From IMG/VR virus record IMGVR_UViG_3300042430_003505, positions 1-64,000 of that record: DNA of 64,000 bases, one strand, 5' to 3'. Positions 39,165-46,800 of this stretch are shown in pieces; the first letter of the stretch is position 1; every line of letters begins with the position of its first letter. The notes below the pieces were generated by a model. The model saw only the letters and a list, made by a program, of their open reading frames with translations, had not been told where the DNA came from and did no database searches. The stretch is from a virus. The translations under genes were made by a program, and so were the position numbers.

Positions 39165-39752
39165 ATGAATGAAATAACTAGAATTTTAGTCTTTGACTTT
39201 GACGAGACACTATTTAGAATGCCCGGATATACTGATAGATTTTCAGTAGAGAGAATCCGACCGGAACTTAACTTTCCAGACCCTTACTCTTTTTACGATC
39301 ACCCAAGCTCAATGGATCCTGAGATACACAATATCCAACTGATAGGCCCAGTGTATGAAGATTGGAAAGCTGCAAGCGAAGATCCTAATGCAAGAGTGAT
39401 CTTAATAACTCATAGGACTGAGGAACTTCGACCTTGTGCCCAAAGACTATTGGACCAGCATAAAATTAAGTTTGACGAAACTTATTTCCTAGGTAGACTG
39501 AGTGAAAAGATCACGATTCTTGATGAGGAATTAAGCTATTTGCCCAATATCAAGGAGATCGCGATCTATGAGGATTCGCTAGAACAGTTAAGAAAGTATC
39601 AGGATTTCTTCTATGAAAAAGTAACTCGACTAAAAACCGTAAAGAGCCTAGATGATATGATAATATTAAACATGCAGTTTGTAGATAAGTCTAAAGTAAT
39701 CTCACTATACGACTTTAGTTCAGGCGAATCAAGAAGAATTGAATTGATATGA
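39165..39752 (+). CDS. HAD-type swiss-army-knife RNA-repair-like phosphatase, 195 aa
   Basis: Motif I VFDFDETLFRMPG (Asp at FDFDE), ILITHRTEELRP in the motif II area, IYEDSLEQLRKY as the acidic motif. The DETLF...P..W-type start and length resemble the HAD_SAK family linked to RNA repair. Overlaps the next gene by 4 bp (ATGA). Confidence 0.7.
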   Translation: MNEITRILVFDFDETLFRMPGYTDRFSVERIRPELNFPDPYSFYDHPSSMDPEIHNIQLIGPVYEDWKAASEDPNARVILITHRTEELRPCAQRLLDQHKIKFDETYFLGRLSEKITILDEELSYLPNIKEIAIYEDSLEQLRKYQDFFYEKVTRLKTVKSLDDMIILNMQFVDKSKVISLYDFSSGESRRIELI

Positions 39753-40345
39753 TAATAATGATAGAAGGTGCTCGGCACTCCGGTAAAACTTTTTTAATTG
39801 ATAAGTTTTTTGAACAAAATACAAATCCTGATGTTCACTACTACAAGTTTCAATTTGCAAAATACATTGATGATCTTGAGATGAGGGACCAAGAAACCGG
39901 TCCAGGTGTACACTATTTTAGTATCGCGAATGTCCTAACTATTCTTGAACTCAATAAGACTCTACTAAAGGATAAGATTCTAGTCTTTGATCGATGTATT
40001 TTTTCAGCATATGTGTGGTCGATCTATCGAGAAAGAATGGGACCATTTAGATTATTAGAAGAGTTTAGAAGAATACTAGTTAGTGATCTCTATCAAGACG
40101 TTAAACTATTGTATGTTGAACGTGATGAAAGCATTGAAATTATAAAGAGGGAAAAGGATTACTTTGGTAATTTTGAAAATTCAAATCGTGAAAGGGAACT
40201 CTTTGAGAGGATCTTCTCTGAATTCAATCCTCGAATAACAAATTCAGCTAGAAATAACGAATTTAGTCGCACAACCAATCATTTTGATGAGGCGAGTTCT
40301 ATTCAATTTAATCGAATGCTAAATGATCTAATAAATAGAGGTTGA
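39749..40345 (+). CDS. P-loop nucleotide kinase-like protein, 198 aa
   Basis: Walker A IEGARHSGKT at residues 5-14. The DRCIFSAYVWS stretch fits the DR(Y/W)..S.yvy LID-approach signature of thymidylate and deoxynucleoside kinases. LLYVERDESIEII is in the position of the base-binding strand. Substrate uncertain, dTMP kinase or polynucleotide kinase. Coupled to the HAD gene upstream, as in T4 Pnk kinase-phosphatase pairs. Confidence 0.65.
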   Translation: MIIMIEGARHSGKTFLIDKFFEQNTNPDVHYYKFQFAKYIDDLEMRDQETGPGVHYFSIANVLTILELNKTLLKDKILVFDRCIFSAYVWSIYRERMGPFRLLEEFRRILVSDLYQDVKLLYVERDESIEIIKREKDYFGNFENSNRERELFERIFSEFNPRITNSARNNEFSRTTNHFDEASSIQFNRMLNDLINRG

Positions 40346-40352
40346 TAGCCAT

Positions 40353-40368
40353 AATAAATAATAAAAAA
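40353..40368 (+). promoter_or_regulatory. T4-like late promoter
   Basis: AATAAATAATAAAAAA, 25 nt before the ATG at 40378. It shows that the longer in-frame start at 40342 is not used. Confidence 0.7.
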
Positions 40369-40377
40369 TATTTTAGG

Positions 40378-40935
40378 ATGGCTAGCAAATACATACCAAG
40401 CTATTTACAATACATTAAGGAAGCAGAAGAAGCGGCTTCTCCTCTAAAAGGTTACCCAGCAGATCAGCTGATTACCCGAATCGGTGAACTAATGGAGGTG
40501 TTATCAGATCAAGTAAGATTTGGAGTACCTTCAGATAACTTAGGTAGAGCAACTACTTATCGGGATGCAAATGGTGCTATTCAAAGAATCAAGGATATTG
40601 TACACTATTATACTAGCAAAAATGAGCAGGTCAGATTCTACTGCTGGTCGTTAAGCTATGGTGGAACCTGGAAAGCAGCTAAAAATCTTAGAAAAAAGAT
40701 AGAGGACGCTGGTGGATTTGGTGAAGAAATGAATAATGTCAACTTAAAAAAAGTAGTTGAGTATTTTGAGAACAACCCAGAGGATTCAGATAACCTTCGT
40801 AGTATCTCAATAAGTATTGACTCAGACAGTATCAGAAAAGCGATGGCTACACCAAAACCGGAAGAGAAACCGGAGGCGTCACCTGCCTCGACTGAAAAAC
40901 AGGCAGAGCAAAAACCAGCTGAACCAGAAATCTAA
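40378..40935 (+). CDS. CTS-like protein, 185 aa
   Basis: Starts MASKYIPSYLQYIKEAEEA at 40378: CTS-like with YIKE cut. The upstream alternative start (40342) reads through the promoter box. The body is mixed, with ATTYRDANGAIQRIKDIV and FYCWSLSYGGTWKAAKNLRK; the last 40 residues are Pro/Glu/Lys-rich. No family recognised. Confidence 0.62.
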   Translation: MASKYIPSYLQYIKEAEEAASPLKGYPADQLITRIGELMEVLSDQVRFGVPSDNLGRATTYRDANGAIQRIKDIVHYYTSKNEQVRFYCWSLSYGGTWKAAKNLRKKIEDAGGFGEEMNNVNLKKVVEYFENNPEDSDNLRSISISIDSDSIRKAMATPKPEEKPEASPASTEKQAEQKPAEPEI

Positions 40936-40946
40936 AAGATAAATCC

Positions 40947-42821
40947 ATGGCAGGAATAAACAATTTAAAGGAAGTCTATGAAAAGAAGGGCGAGTCCTTC
41001 TTAAATGGACTACTTAACCAATACGTCATCATTAATGAAAAAGTAGACGGTGCGTTCTTTGGAGTAAAAAAGACCCAGGACGACACGTTCAAGTATTTCA
41101 AAAAATCGGGTGAGATCACATATGTTGACCAGGTACTAATGAAGTACTACAATCCTGCAATAAAACACTTTCATGATCTCCCTATTGAAAAGAGACAGCG
41201 AATTCCAGCAAATTTCTTTTTTGGGTTTGAATACTTTACTAAGAGTGACAGTAGATCGAGCAAGAGAAAAGAAATGCCTAAAAATAACCTGGTTCTTTCG
41301 TATATCCATCGATTGGATGAGACTGGTAAGATCGCCGAGACCCTACAGTCTAAGGAGCAGCTTACACGATGGGCTAATTACTTGGAAGTAGAGGCACCAC
41401 CAATAGTATTTGAAGGTAAACTAGACGATGAACAAAAGAGCAAGATACTAGAGTTCGTATATACTGAACAACGAGGTCTTGAAGAAAAGTTTAAGACTAC
41501 TTCATTTACTAAATACATCGTTTCAGTACTTTGTCCAGATGAAAAGTCAGAGTTTTCGGACAGGGACCTAGAGACTCTTGTATTTAGGTTCTATGGAGAG
41601 GATTCCGAAAACGAGGCATTTTTAGCAAAACTAGTGGATCCTATTTTTCAACAAAGATCACAGGATGTCCAGCCCAAGCAGTCAAACTCACAGGATTATA
41701 TTTGGTTAATTGTTATTGACCTAATGAATCACTTTGAGATGTATGATATCGACGATCTTCGTAAGATGGTAGCAGATACTGATCAGTATGAACAAAAATA
41801 CATAGGTCTTATCAATTGCATATTTAAGGACTTTATACAGGACTATTCTCAAAAGTATGAAGGTCTTGAATTGGACGTGCCTGAATACTTAAAGAGACCT
41901 GAATTTGAACTTGATGTAAACTTGGTGGGTGATCCAGAAGTGGTGAATATTATTAACCTAAATGCTACTAATCTTGAGATCTATAAAGTTTTACTTAATT
42001 TTTTTAGAAAGGTAAGAAAACGTTCAAGCTCAGGATTCTTTACCCCAGAAATGGTCTCACAGCTTAACCTAATCGTGCAAAAGATCAAGAACATTATTAT
42101 GGGAGACGCCGTGTATGAGGGACTCTTTCCAAGCTTTAGCGAGTTCATAGGATCACCTAGCGATTGGATGACGTTGAGCGAGATTGAGCACGCAAAAACA
42201 ATAGGTGAGACACTAGAGCCACAAAAGATAAACATTTTAATCGGAGGATTTCAACCTGTAACACTGGGTCATATCAAGGCAGCAACTGCAATGAAGGAAA
42301 AGAACGGAAATAAGACAATATTTGTAGCAATAAAGGGCGAGACACCTACTAAAAAGTCTCCGTTTTCCCTTACTACTACCAAGCTTATGCTAAACAAGGT
42401 ACAGCAAGAATATCCAGAAATGATAGCAGACGTCATGATCGTCCCTAGCGGGCAGATCACCGATATTATAAGAGAACTTAGACCTAAATACGAACCCATT
42501 CTATGGGGAACGACTGATCGCCGAGTAAAGGACTATGCTCTACAGTTTGACTATATCAAGAAGAGGGACATACCGTTAAGAATATCTAAGGATTTTAGAC
42601 TTGTTGAGCTTCCTAGCTTTGTAAAGTCAGAAGAGATTATAGAGCTAATTAAGGACTCTAACTTTGAAGGCTTTAAAAAAGAGACACCTGCATCAGTATC
42701 GGCTGAGTTTTTTAACTTACAGAAAGAGATAGGACAAAGAATTAAAGTAAACGAGGCTAGCCAGGACTCACGATTTAGTGAGCCTGATCAAAAGGATGAT
42801 GATTCTGAAGAAATAGTCTAA
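40947..42821 (+). CDS. polynucleotide ligase-like / nucleotidylyltransferase fusion, 624 aa
   Basis: Residues 30-42 EKVDGAFFGVKK: a KxDG motif (Lys32) of covalent nucleotidyltransferases (RNA or DNA ligase-like), with FFFGFEYF as the following strand. Residues about 428-445 NILIGGFQPVTLGHIKAA: the GxFxPxTxGH signature of nucleotidylyltransferases such as NMNAT, and later GTTDRRVK corresponds to its second motif. The C-terminal tail has KVNEAS, a possible cut site. Phage NMNATs and RNA ligases repair tRNA or support NAD; here both are in one chain. The substrate is not evident. Confidence 0.7.
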   Translation: MAGINNLKEVYEKKGESFLNGLLNQYVIINEKVDGAFFGVKKTQDDTFKYFKKSGEITYVDQVLMKYYNPAIKHFHDLPIEKRQRIPANFFFGFEYFTKSDSRSSKRKEMPKNNLVLSYIHRLDETGKIAETLQSKEQLTRWANYLEVEAPPIVFEGKLDDEQKSKILEFVYTEQRGLEEKFKTTSFTKYIVSVLCPDEKSEFSDRDLETLVFRFYGEDSENEAFLAKLVDPIFQQRSQDVQPKQSNSQDYIWLIVIDLMNHFEMYDIDDLRKMVADTDQYEQKYIGLINCIFKDFIQDYSQKYEGLELDVPEYLKRPEFELDVNLVGDPEVVNIINLNATNLEIYKVLLNFFRKVRKRSSSGFFTPEMVSQLNLIVQKIKNIIMGDAVYEGLFPSFSEFIGSPSDWMTLSEIEHAKTIGETLEPQKINILIGGFQPVTLGHIKAATAMKEKNGNKTIFVAIKGETPTKKSPFSLTTTKLMLNKVQQEYPEMIADVMIVPSGQITDIIRELRPKYEPILWGTTDRRVKDYALQFDYIKKRDIPLRISKDFRLVELPSFVKSEEIIELIKDSNFEGFKKETPASVSAEFFNLQKEIGQRIKVNEASQDSRFSEPDQKDDDSEEIV

Positions 42822-42834
42822 AACTTTAGTCTAC

Positions 42835-42852
42835 TTTGCAAATATAATATAC
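42835..42852 (+). promoter_or_regulatory. early-type promoter, plus strand
   Basis: TTTGCAAATATAATATAC, about 16 nt before the ATG at 42868. The only clear TATAAT box on the plus strand with a long gene behind it. Confidence 0.45.
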
Positions 42853-42867
42853 AAAACTTTTCTTAAA

Positions 42868-44427
42868 ATGAAGTTTAATGAACTAGACGAATCTGATAAA
42901 CTTTACATCTGTGAGACATACTACAATCGAGATCTTTCTTGGGACGAACGCATTGCTGGACTCTCTGAAAAATTTGAGTGCTCCACTAGAACGATCGCTA
43001 ATTGGATCACAAAGCTTAACCTTAACGCAAAGACGGTTGAAGAATCCCCACAGTTAAAGCTGGCACAGTCCAGAGAATACAATAAAAAGACCAAGCGATT
43101 TATCATAACTTGGGCACAAAATAACACACCAGTACACACAGACTTTTTAAATAATATTAAGGCATATGCCGAATTTATTAATGCTGACCTACATGTGATC
43201 GCTGGTCGATACAAAAATCCAACTAGTATTTGGTCCACAAGTCAAGAATATGAGGAGGTTTGGGCTGAGGAGGTATTAGGCTATCTTGATGCAAATCGAC
43301 ACGATATCCACAAGTACTTATCTATTATGTCTGACGTAAAGATACAACCGACTGCTGTCAATCCAATGACTGGTATGGAAGGACTAAGCGGAATCAATTC
43401 TTGTGTGTTTGGTTCGCCGAAGGTACAGATGGAGATGATTCCAGTATTAGAAGGCAATGTTCCTAAGATGATGGTCACCACTGGAGCATGTACCACTAAA
43501 AACTATACTGATTCTAAATCGGGTAAAAAGGGAGAGTTTCACCACACTCTGGGTTTTGTGATCGTTGAGATCAAGAACGGAGAGATCTTTTTTATGAGAC
43601 AGGTGACTGCCACTGACAAAGGAAGCTTTACGGATCTATTCTATAGAGTAGATAAGGAGGAGGTGACTAGAATCAATAAAGTCTCTGCAATAGTTTGGGG
43701 AGACCTGCACTATGGCAGCCATGATACTAGAGTGGTCAGTAAGACTCTTGACCTAATGGAAGAACTTAATCCTGACCATGTAATACTACATGATGTTTTT
43801 GATGGAAAGTCTATTAGTCACCATGAGGAAAAGGATCCTTTCCTACAGTATCAAAAGGAGATGGATGGTACAAATTCTCTAAAAAAGGAGATCGAGGATC
43901 TCTTGGAAGGACTTGCCGATTTTGAAGAATATAATACGGTAATCGTTAGGAGCAATCACGATGATTTTGTGGATAGGTGGTTAAAAAACACCGACTGGCG
44001 CAAGAGCGTCACTCCTAAAAACTCTTTAGAGTACATGCAATACTCATCTGCAATACTTAGCGGTGAGGCACCAAATGGTGTGATTCCATGGGTGATAAAT
44101 GACAAGTATCCACACTTTATAACCCTAGGTAGAAGTGACAGCTATATAGTTAATGGATGGGAATTAGGTCAGCACGGAGACATAGGTTCAAATGGCAGTA
44201 GAGGTTCACTACAACAGTTTAGAAGACTTAATAATAAGATTGTAGTAGGCCATTACCACTCTCCAGGAAGAAAGGATGGAGCACTTGCAGTAGGAACATC
44301 AACCCAATTAAGAGTAGGTTACAACATAGGAGCTAGCGCATGGTTACAGTCTCATGTAATCATTCATGAAGATTCAAAAGCACAACACATTAACTTTATA
44401 AACGGAGAATATACTACTTTGAAATAA
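42868..44427 (+). CDS. HTH-metallophosphoesterase protein, 519 aa
   Basis: N-terminal HTH-like segment (DERIAGLSEKFECSTRTIANWITKL, residues about 25-50). Calcineurin-type phosphoesterase motifs: GDLHYGSHD, DVFDGKSISHHE, RSNHDDFVDRW (NHD) and GHYHSP. This combination recalls the T5 A1 DNA-transfer/nuclease protein, but similarity is at motif level only. It would cleave phosphodiesters with two metals, DNA being likely given the HTH. Early-type promoter upstream. Confidence 0.68.
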   Translation: MKFNELDESDKLYICETYYNRDLSWDERIAGLSEKFECSTRTIANWITKLNLNAKTVEESPQLKLAQSREYNKKTKRFIITWAQNNTPVHTDFLNNIKAYAEFINADLHVIAGRYKNPTSIWSTSQEYEEVWAEEVLGYLDANRHDIHKYLSIMSDVKIQPTAVNPMTGMEGLSGINSCVFGSPKVQMEMIPVLEGNVPKMMVTTGACTTKNYTDSKSGKKGEFHHTLGFVIVEIKNGEIFFMRQVTATDKGSFTDLFYRVDKEEVTRINKVSAIVWGDLHYGSHDTRVVSKTLDLMEELNPDHVILHDVFDGKSISHHEEKDPFLQYQKEMDGTNSLKKEIEDLLEGLADFEEYNTVIVRSNHDDFVDRWLKNTDWRKSVTPKNSLEYMQYSSAILSGEAPNGVIPWVINDKYPHFITLGRSDSYIVNGWELGQHGDIGSNGSRGSLQQFRRLNNKIVVGHYHSPGRKDGALAVGTSTQLRVGYNIGASAWLQSHVIIHEDSKAQHINFINGEYTTLK

Positions 44428-44436
44428 ATAACTTAG
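44421..44436 (+). promoter_or_regulatory. T4-like late promoter
   Basis: GAAATAAATAACTTAG, 31 nt before the ATG of the 39-aa ORF at 44452. Confidence 0.5.
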
Positions 44437-44451
44437 AAATAGGTAATTTGC

Positions 44452-44571
44452 ATGAAGTATATTTTAAACCACATTAAGTACATACTTGAAAAGGTAACTA
44501 ATACTCGTATCATATGTGATAAGTGTGGATGGAATTGGGCAATTATAATAATGAGCAAGCCGACGCTTTAA
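44452..44571 (+). CDS. small CTS-like protein with half zinc ribbon, 39 aa
   Basis: Reads MKYILNHIKYILEK, a CTS-like helix, then RIICDKCGWNWAI and stops at TAA. One CxxC only. Related longer phage proteins, as I recall, continue to a second CHKCG knuckle, so this may be a truncated remnant. Late promoter upstream supports expression. Confidence 0.5.
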   Translation: MKYILNHIKYILEKVTNTRIICDKCGWNWAIIIMSKPTL

Positions 44572-44585
44572 AATAATCAATTAGC

Positions 44586-44777
44586 ATGGCCAAGAAAAAC
44601 GACAGTCAGCAAAATTTTGAAGATTACCGAAAAGGTAAAGCCAAATTACAAAATGCAGTTCTTCAGCACCCAGAAGAGAGTAAAGGAGGAAAATCAGTTT
44701 ATGATTTTATGAAAGGCTCAGTCAAACGAAACATGTGGGTGATTCCATATGAGCAGTTTAAAAAGCGAGATAAATAA
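44586..44777 (+). CDS. hypothetical protein, 63 aa
   Basis: Basic, polar small protein (MAKKNDSQQNFEDYRKGKAK). Not recognised. Precedes the next CTS gene in the same transcript region. Confidence 0.5.
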   Translation: MAKKNDSQQNFEDYRKGKAKLQNAVLQHPEESKGGKSVYDFMKGSVKRNMWVIPYEQFKKRDK

Positions 44778-44784
44778 CTAAAAT
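44769..44784 (+). promoter_or_regulatory. T4-like late promoter
   Basis: GATAAATAACTAAAAT, 28 nt before the ATG at 44797, overlapping the end of the 63-aa gene. Confidence 0.7.
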
Positions 44785-44796
44785 CTTACAGGTAAT

Positions 44797-46755
44797 ATGA
44801 GTTTTGAAGCATACCTAAGAAACTGGCTACGTCTTAATGAAGCCAAGGACGACGACACAGCAGAAAAGAAAGAACCTAGTGATCAGCCTTCTGGAATGGA
44901 TGAACTCAGTACCATCATTGAGTCTGGAATAGGCGGCGAGACTAGCGATAAGATTGCTAGGACTACTTCATTTGAATCTATTGAACAGGTATTACAAAAA
45001 CTTGACATATTACTATTAGAAAAAATACAGTCTAATCCAGAACTACAGAAGATCCTAATGGCAATGGTAGTTCCTGGCAAGGTTGAGTGGTTGGGCGAAT
45101 ACTTGACCAAATCAAAAAAGAGCTTGAGTGCGCTATCTACTGATAAAAAGAAGGTGGACCCAAACCAAAACTTTGATGGCTATAAGAGGTTCCTGATTAG
45201 GGAGGCAGACGTAAAGAGTAGGATCTATAAGATGCACCTCATATTTAAGTATGTGACTGAGGCACCTGACCTGGATAAAGACACAAATATCCTACTTGCA
45301 CTAAAACAAATCGGGGCGCCTTTAACTGTATCGACTGAAGAGGGAGCACCGACTGTGAAGATTGGTAAGATTGGGAGAATCGACAATAAAGTAGAATCCA
45401 ATGAGTTTGAAATGATCGGCTCTAACGGAGAGAATAAGATAGTGAAGAAGGAGGAACTTAAGTCCATTCTTGAAAAAAATCCTGAATTGGCTGAACGTGC
45501 AAAATCGATGGCTACCGAGTCTCACAAGAAAAAGCTGAATAAGTTATTACAGAGAACAGAGGAAGCTATTAGAAAGGAGATTATGAACTCCCTAAATGAC
45601 ACTAAAAACATCATCTCAGATCTACCCAATGACGAGACTAGTAGAGAAAAGTTAGAGGTGGATTGGAAGCCTCTGATCGACGCCCTAGGTTATTCAAAGT
45701 TCTTTGCTGCACCAATCAAGGAGAAGGAGAAGGAAATCACCAAGACCGAGAGACCAAGTCTTAGAAAAAAGAACAGAATCAAGGAGAAACTAATGAATGC
45801 TCTTAACTCAGCATTGCTTCCTCCAATGACTAATGGCGAGATCTCTGAACCTGGTGGAGATTACTATAAACTATTTAAAAAGCTAGAGGAGCAAAATGCG
45901 GCCTGGCTTGAAGCTTCCATTAAGGAGTCATTGACTGATGTTGGTCGAATCGCACAGTTTAATACAGCAGCCAGAAATGAGGAGAGCTCGCTAGAAGAAA
46001 ATCAGTTAGCCTACCTATATGCATGTAGCGCATGGATAACTAAATATGTTGAGAGCGAGGTTGACGGAGAACTATCAAAGAGGGACACGGATAATGCATT
46101 AGCAAAGATTAAGTCGATCACCCAAGCCAAAGAGCGCGAGATCAAGAACTATTATCTCTCTAAGGACTTTAATATGAAGAACTTTAAAGGTATACAATTA
46201 AAGCCCGATCTTAGGTTACCTCTTTATCAAAAGGTTAGACTTGCAGTTAGCGAAGCAGACCGAATAGCTGAGAGCCCATTAAAGAACCTACTTAAGGGGC
46301 TAGGTCAAATCATAGTAGGACTCTTTTCAACGGTACCTGACAGAGGAAATGCAGAACTCGCTAGAAAGAATGCTGCCCAAAATCAAGCGATATTCAATGG
46401 AATATTTAGCATCATTAAAGGAGGAGTATACGCAGTAAGCAAGCAGGCTGGGCGAGACCTTGAAAAAGGAGTGAGCAAAGTCACTAATAAGCTAAGACTA
46501 GACGCAGTAGGCTTGACACCTTATGAAAAAGGAGAAGGTCCTAAATTCTATAAGTCAGCTGAAAAGAAGACAAATGAGGATGCTGGGATAGGTACCTCTC
46601 CAGGAACGGCGATGCAAACTCCAGGGAGCCTACCAGACAATACAATGGATACACTATCTCTAGCAGGGCCAGGAAGAAGAAAGAAAAAGAAAACGGGCTC
46701 TCAAATGGTAAAAAGAGTGTCAAGCTTTAAGGATTTCTTGAAAGGAGACGATTAA
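44797..46755 (+). CDS. large CTS protein, 652 aa
   Basis: MSFEAYLRNWLRLNE then Ala: CTS with cut after residue 15. The largest CTS protein here. Long charged helices (EKKEPS, RAKSMATESHKKKLNKLLQRTEEAIRKEI, KEKEKEITKTERPSLRKK) suggest extended structure. The last 35 residues contain a Lys cluster (RRKKKKTG) and VSSFKDFLKGDD, a CTS-like motif. No enzymatic motif. A large internal core protein, loosely analogous to T4 Alt by size and packaging, is possible. Confidence 0.65.
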   Translation: MSFEAYLRNWLRLNEAKDDDTAEKKEPSDQPSGMDELSTIIESGIGGETSDKIARTTSFESIEQVLQKLDILLLEKIQSNPELQKILMAMVVPGKVEWLGEYLTKSKKSLSALSTDKKKVDPNQNFDGYKRFLIREADVKSRIYKMHLIFKYVTEAPDLDKDTNILLALKQIGAPLTVSTEEGAPTVKIGKIGRIDNKVESNEFEMIGSNGENKIVKKEELKSILEKNPELAERAKSMATESHKKKLNKLLQRTEEAIRKEIMNSLNDTKNIISDLPNDETSREKLEVDWKPLIDALGYSKFFAAPIKEKEKEITKTERPSLRKKNRIKEKLMNALNSALLPPMTNGEISEPGGDYYKLFKKLEEQNAAWLEASIKESLTDVGRIAQFNTAARNEESSLEENQLAYLYACSAWITKYVESEVDGELSKRDTDNALAKIKSITQAKEREIKNYYLSKDFNMKNFKGIQLKPDLRLPLYQKVRLAVSEADRIAESPLKNLLKGLGQIIVGLFSTVPDRGNAELARKNAAQNQAIFNGIFSIIKGGVYAVSKQAGRDLEKGVSKVTNKLRLDAVGLTPYEKGEGPKFYKSAEKKTNEDAGIGTSPGTAMQTPGSLPDNTMDTLSLAGPGRRKKKKTGSQMVKRVSSFKDFLKGDD

Positions 46756-46775
46756 TCTCAGACTTAGATAAGCAT

Positions 46776-46790
46776 AATAAATAATAAAAA
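46776..46790 (+). promoter_or_regulatory. T4-like late promoter
   Basis: AATAAATAATAAAAA, 25 nt before the ATG at 46801. It starts the baseplate operon. Confidence 0.7.
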
Positions 46791-46800
46791 CTAAAATACG

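Noticed and set aside
40342-40377. Longer N-terminus for the 40378 gene
   Set aside because: It lies across the late promoter box, and the resulting peptide lacks a CTS at its start.
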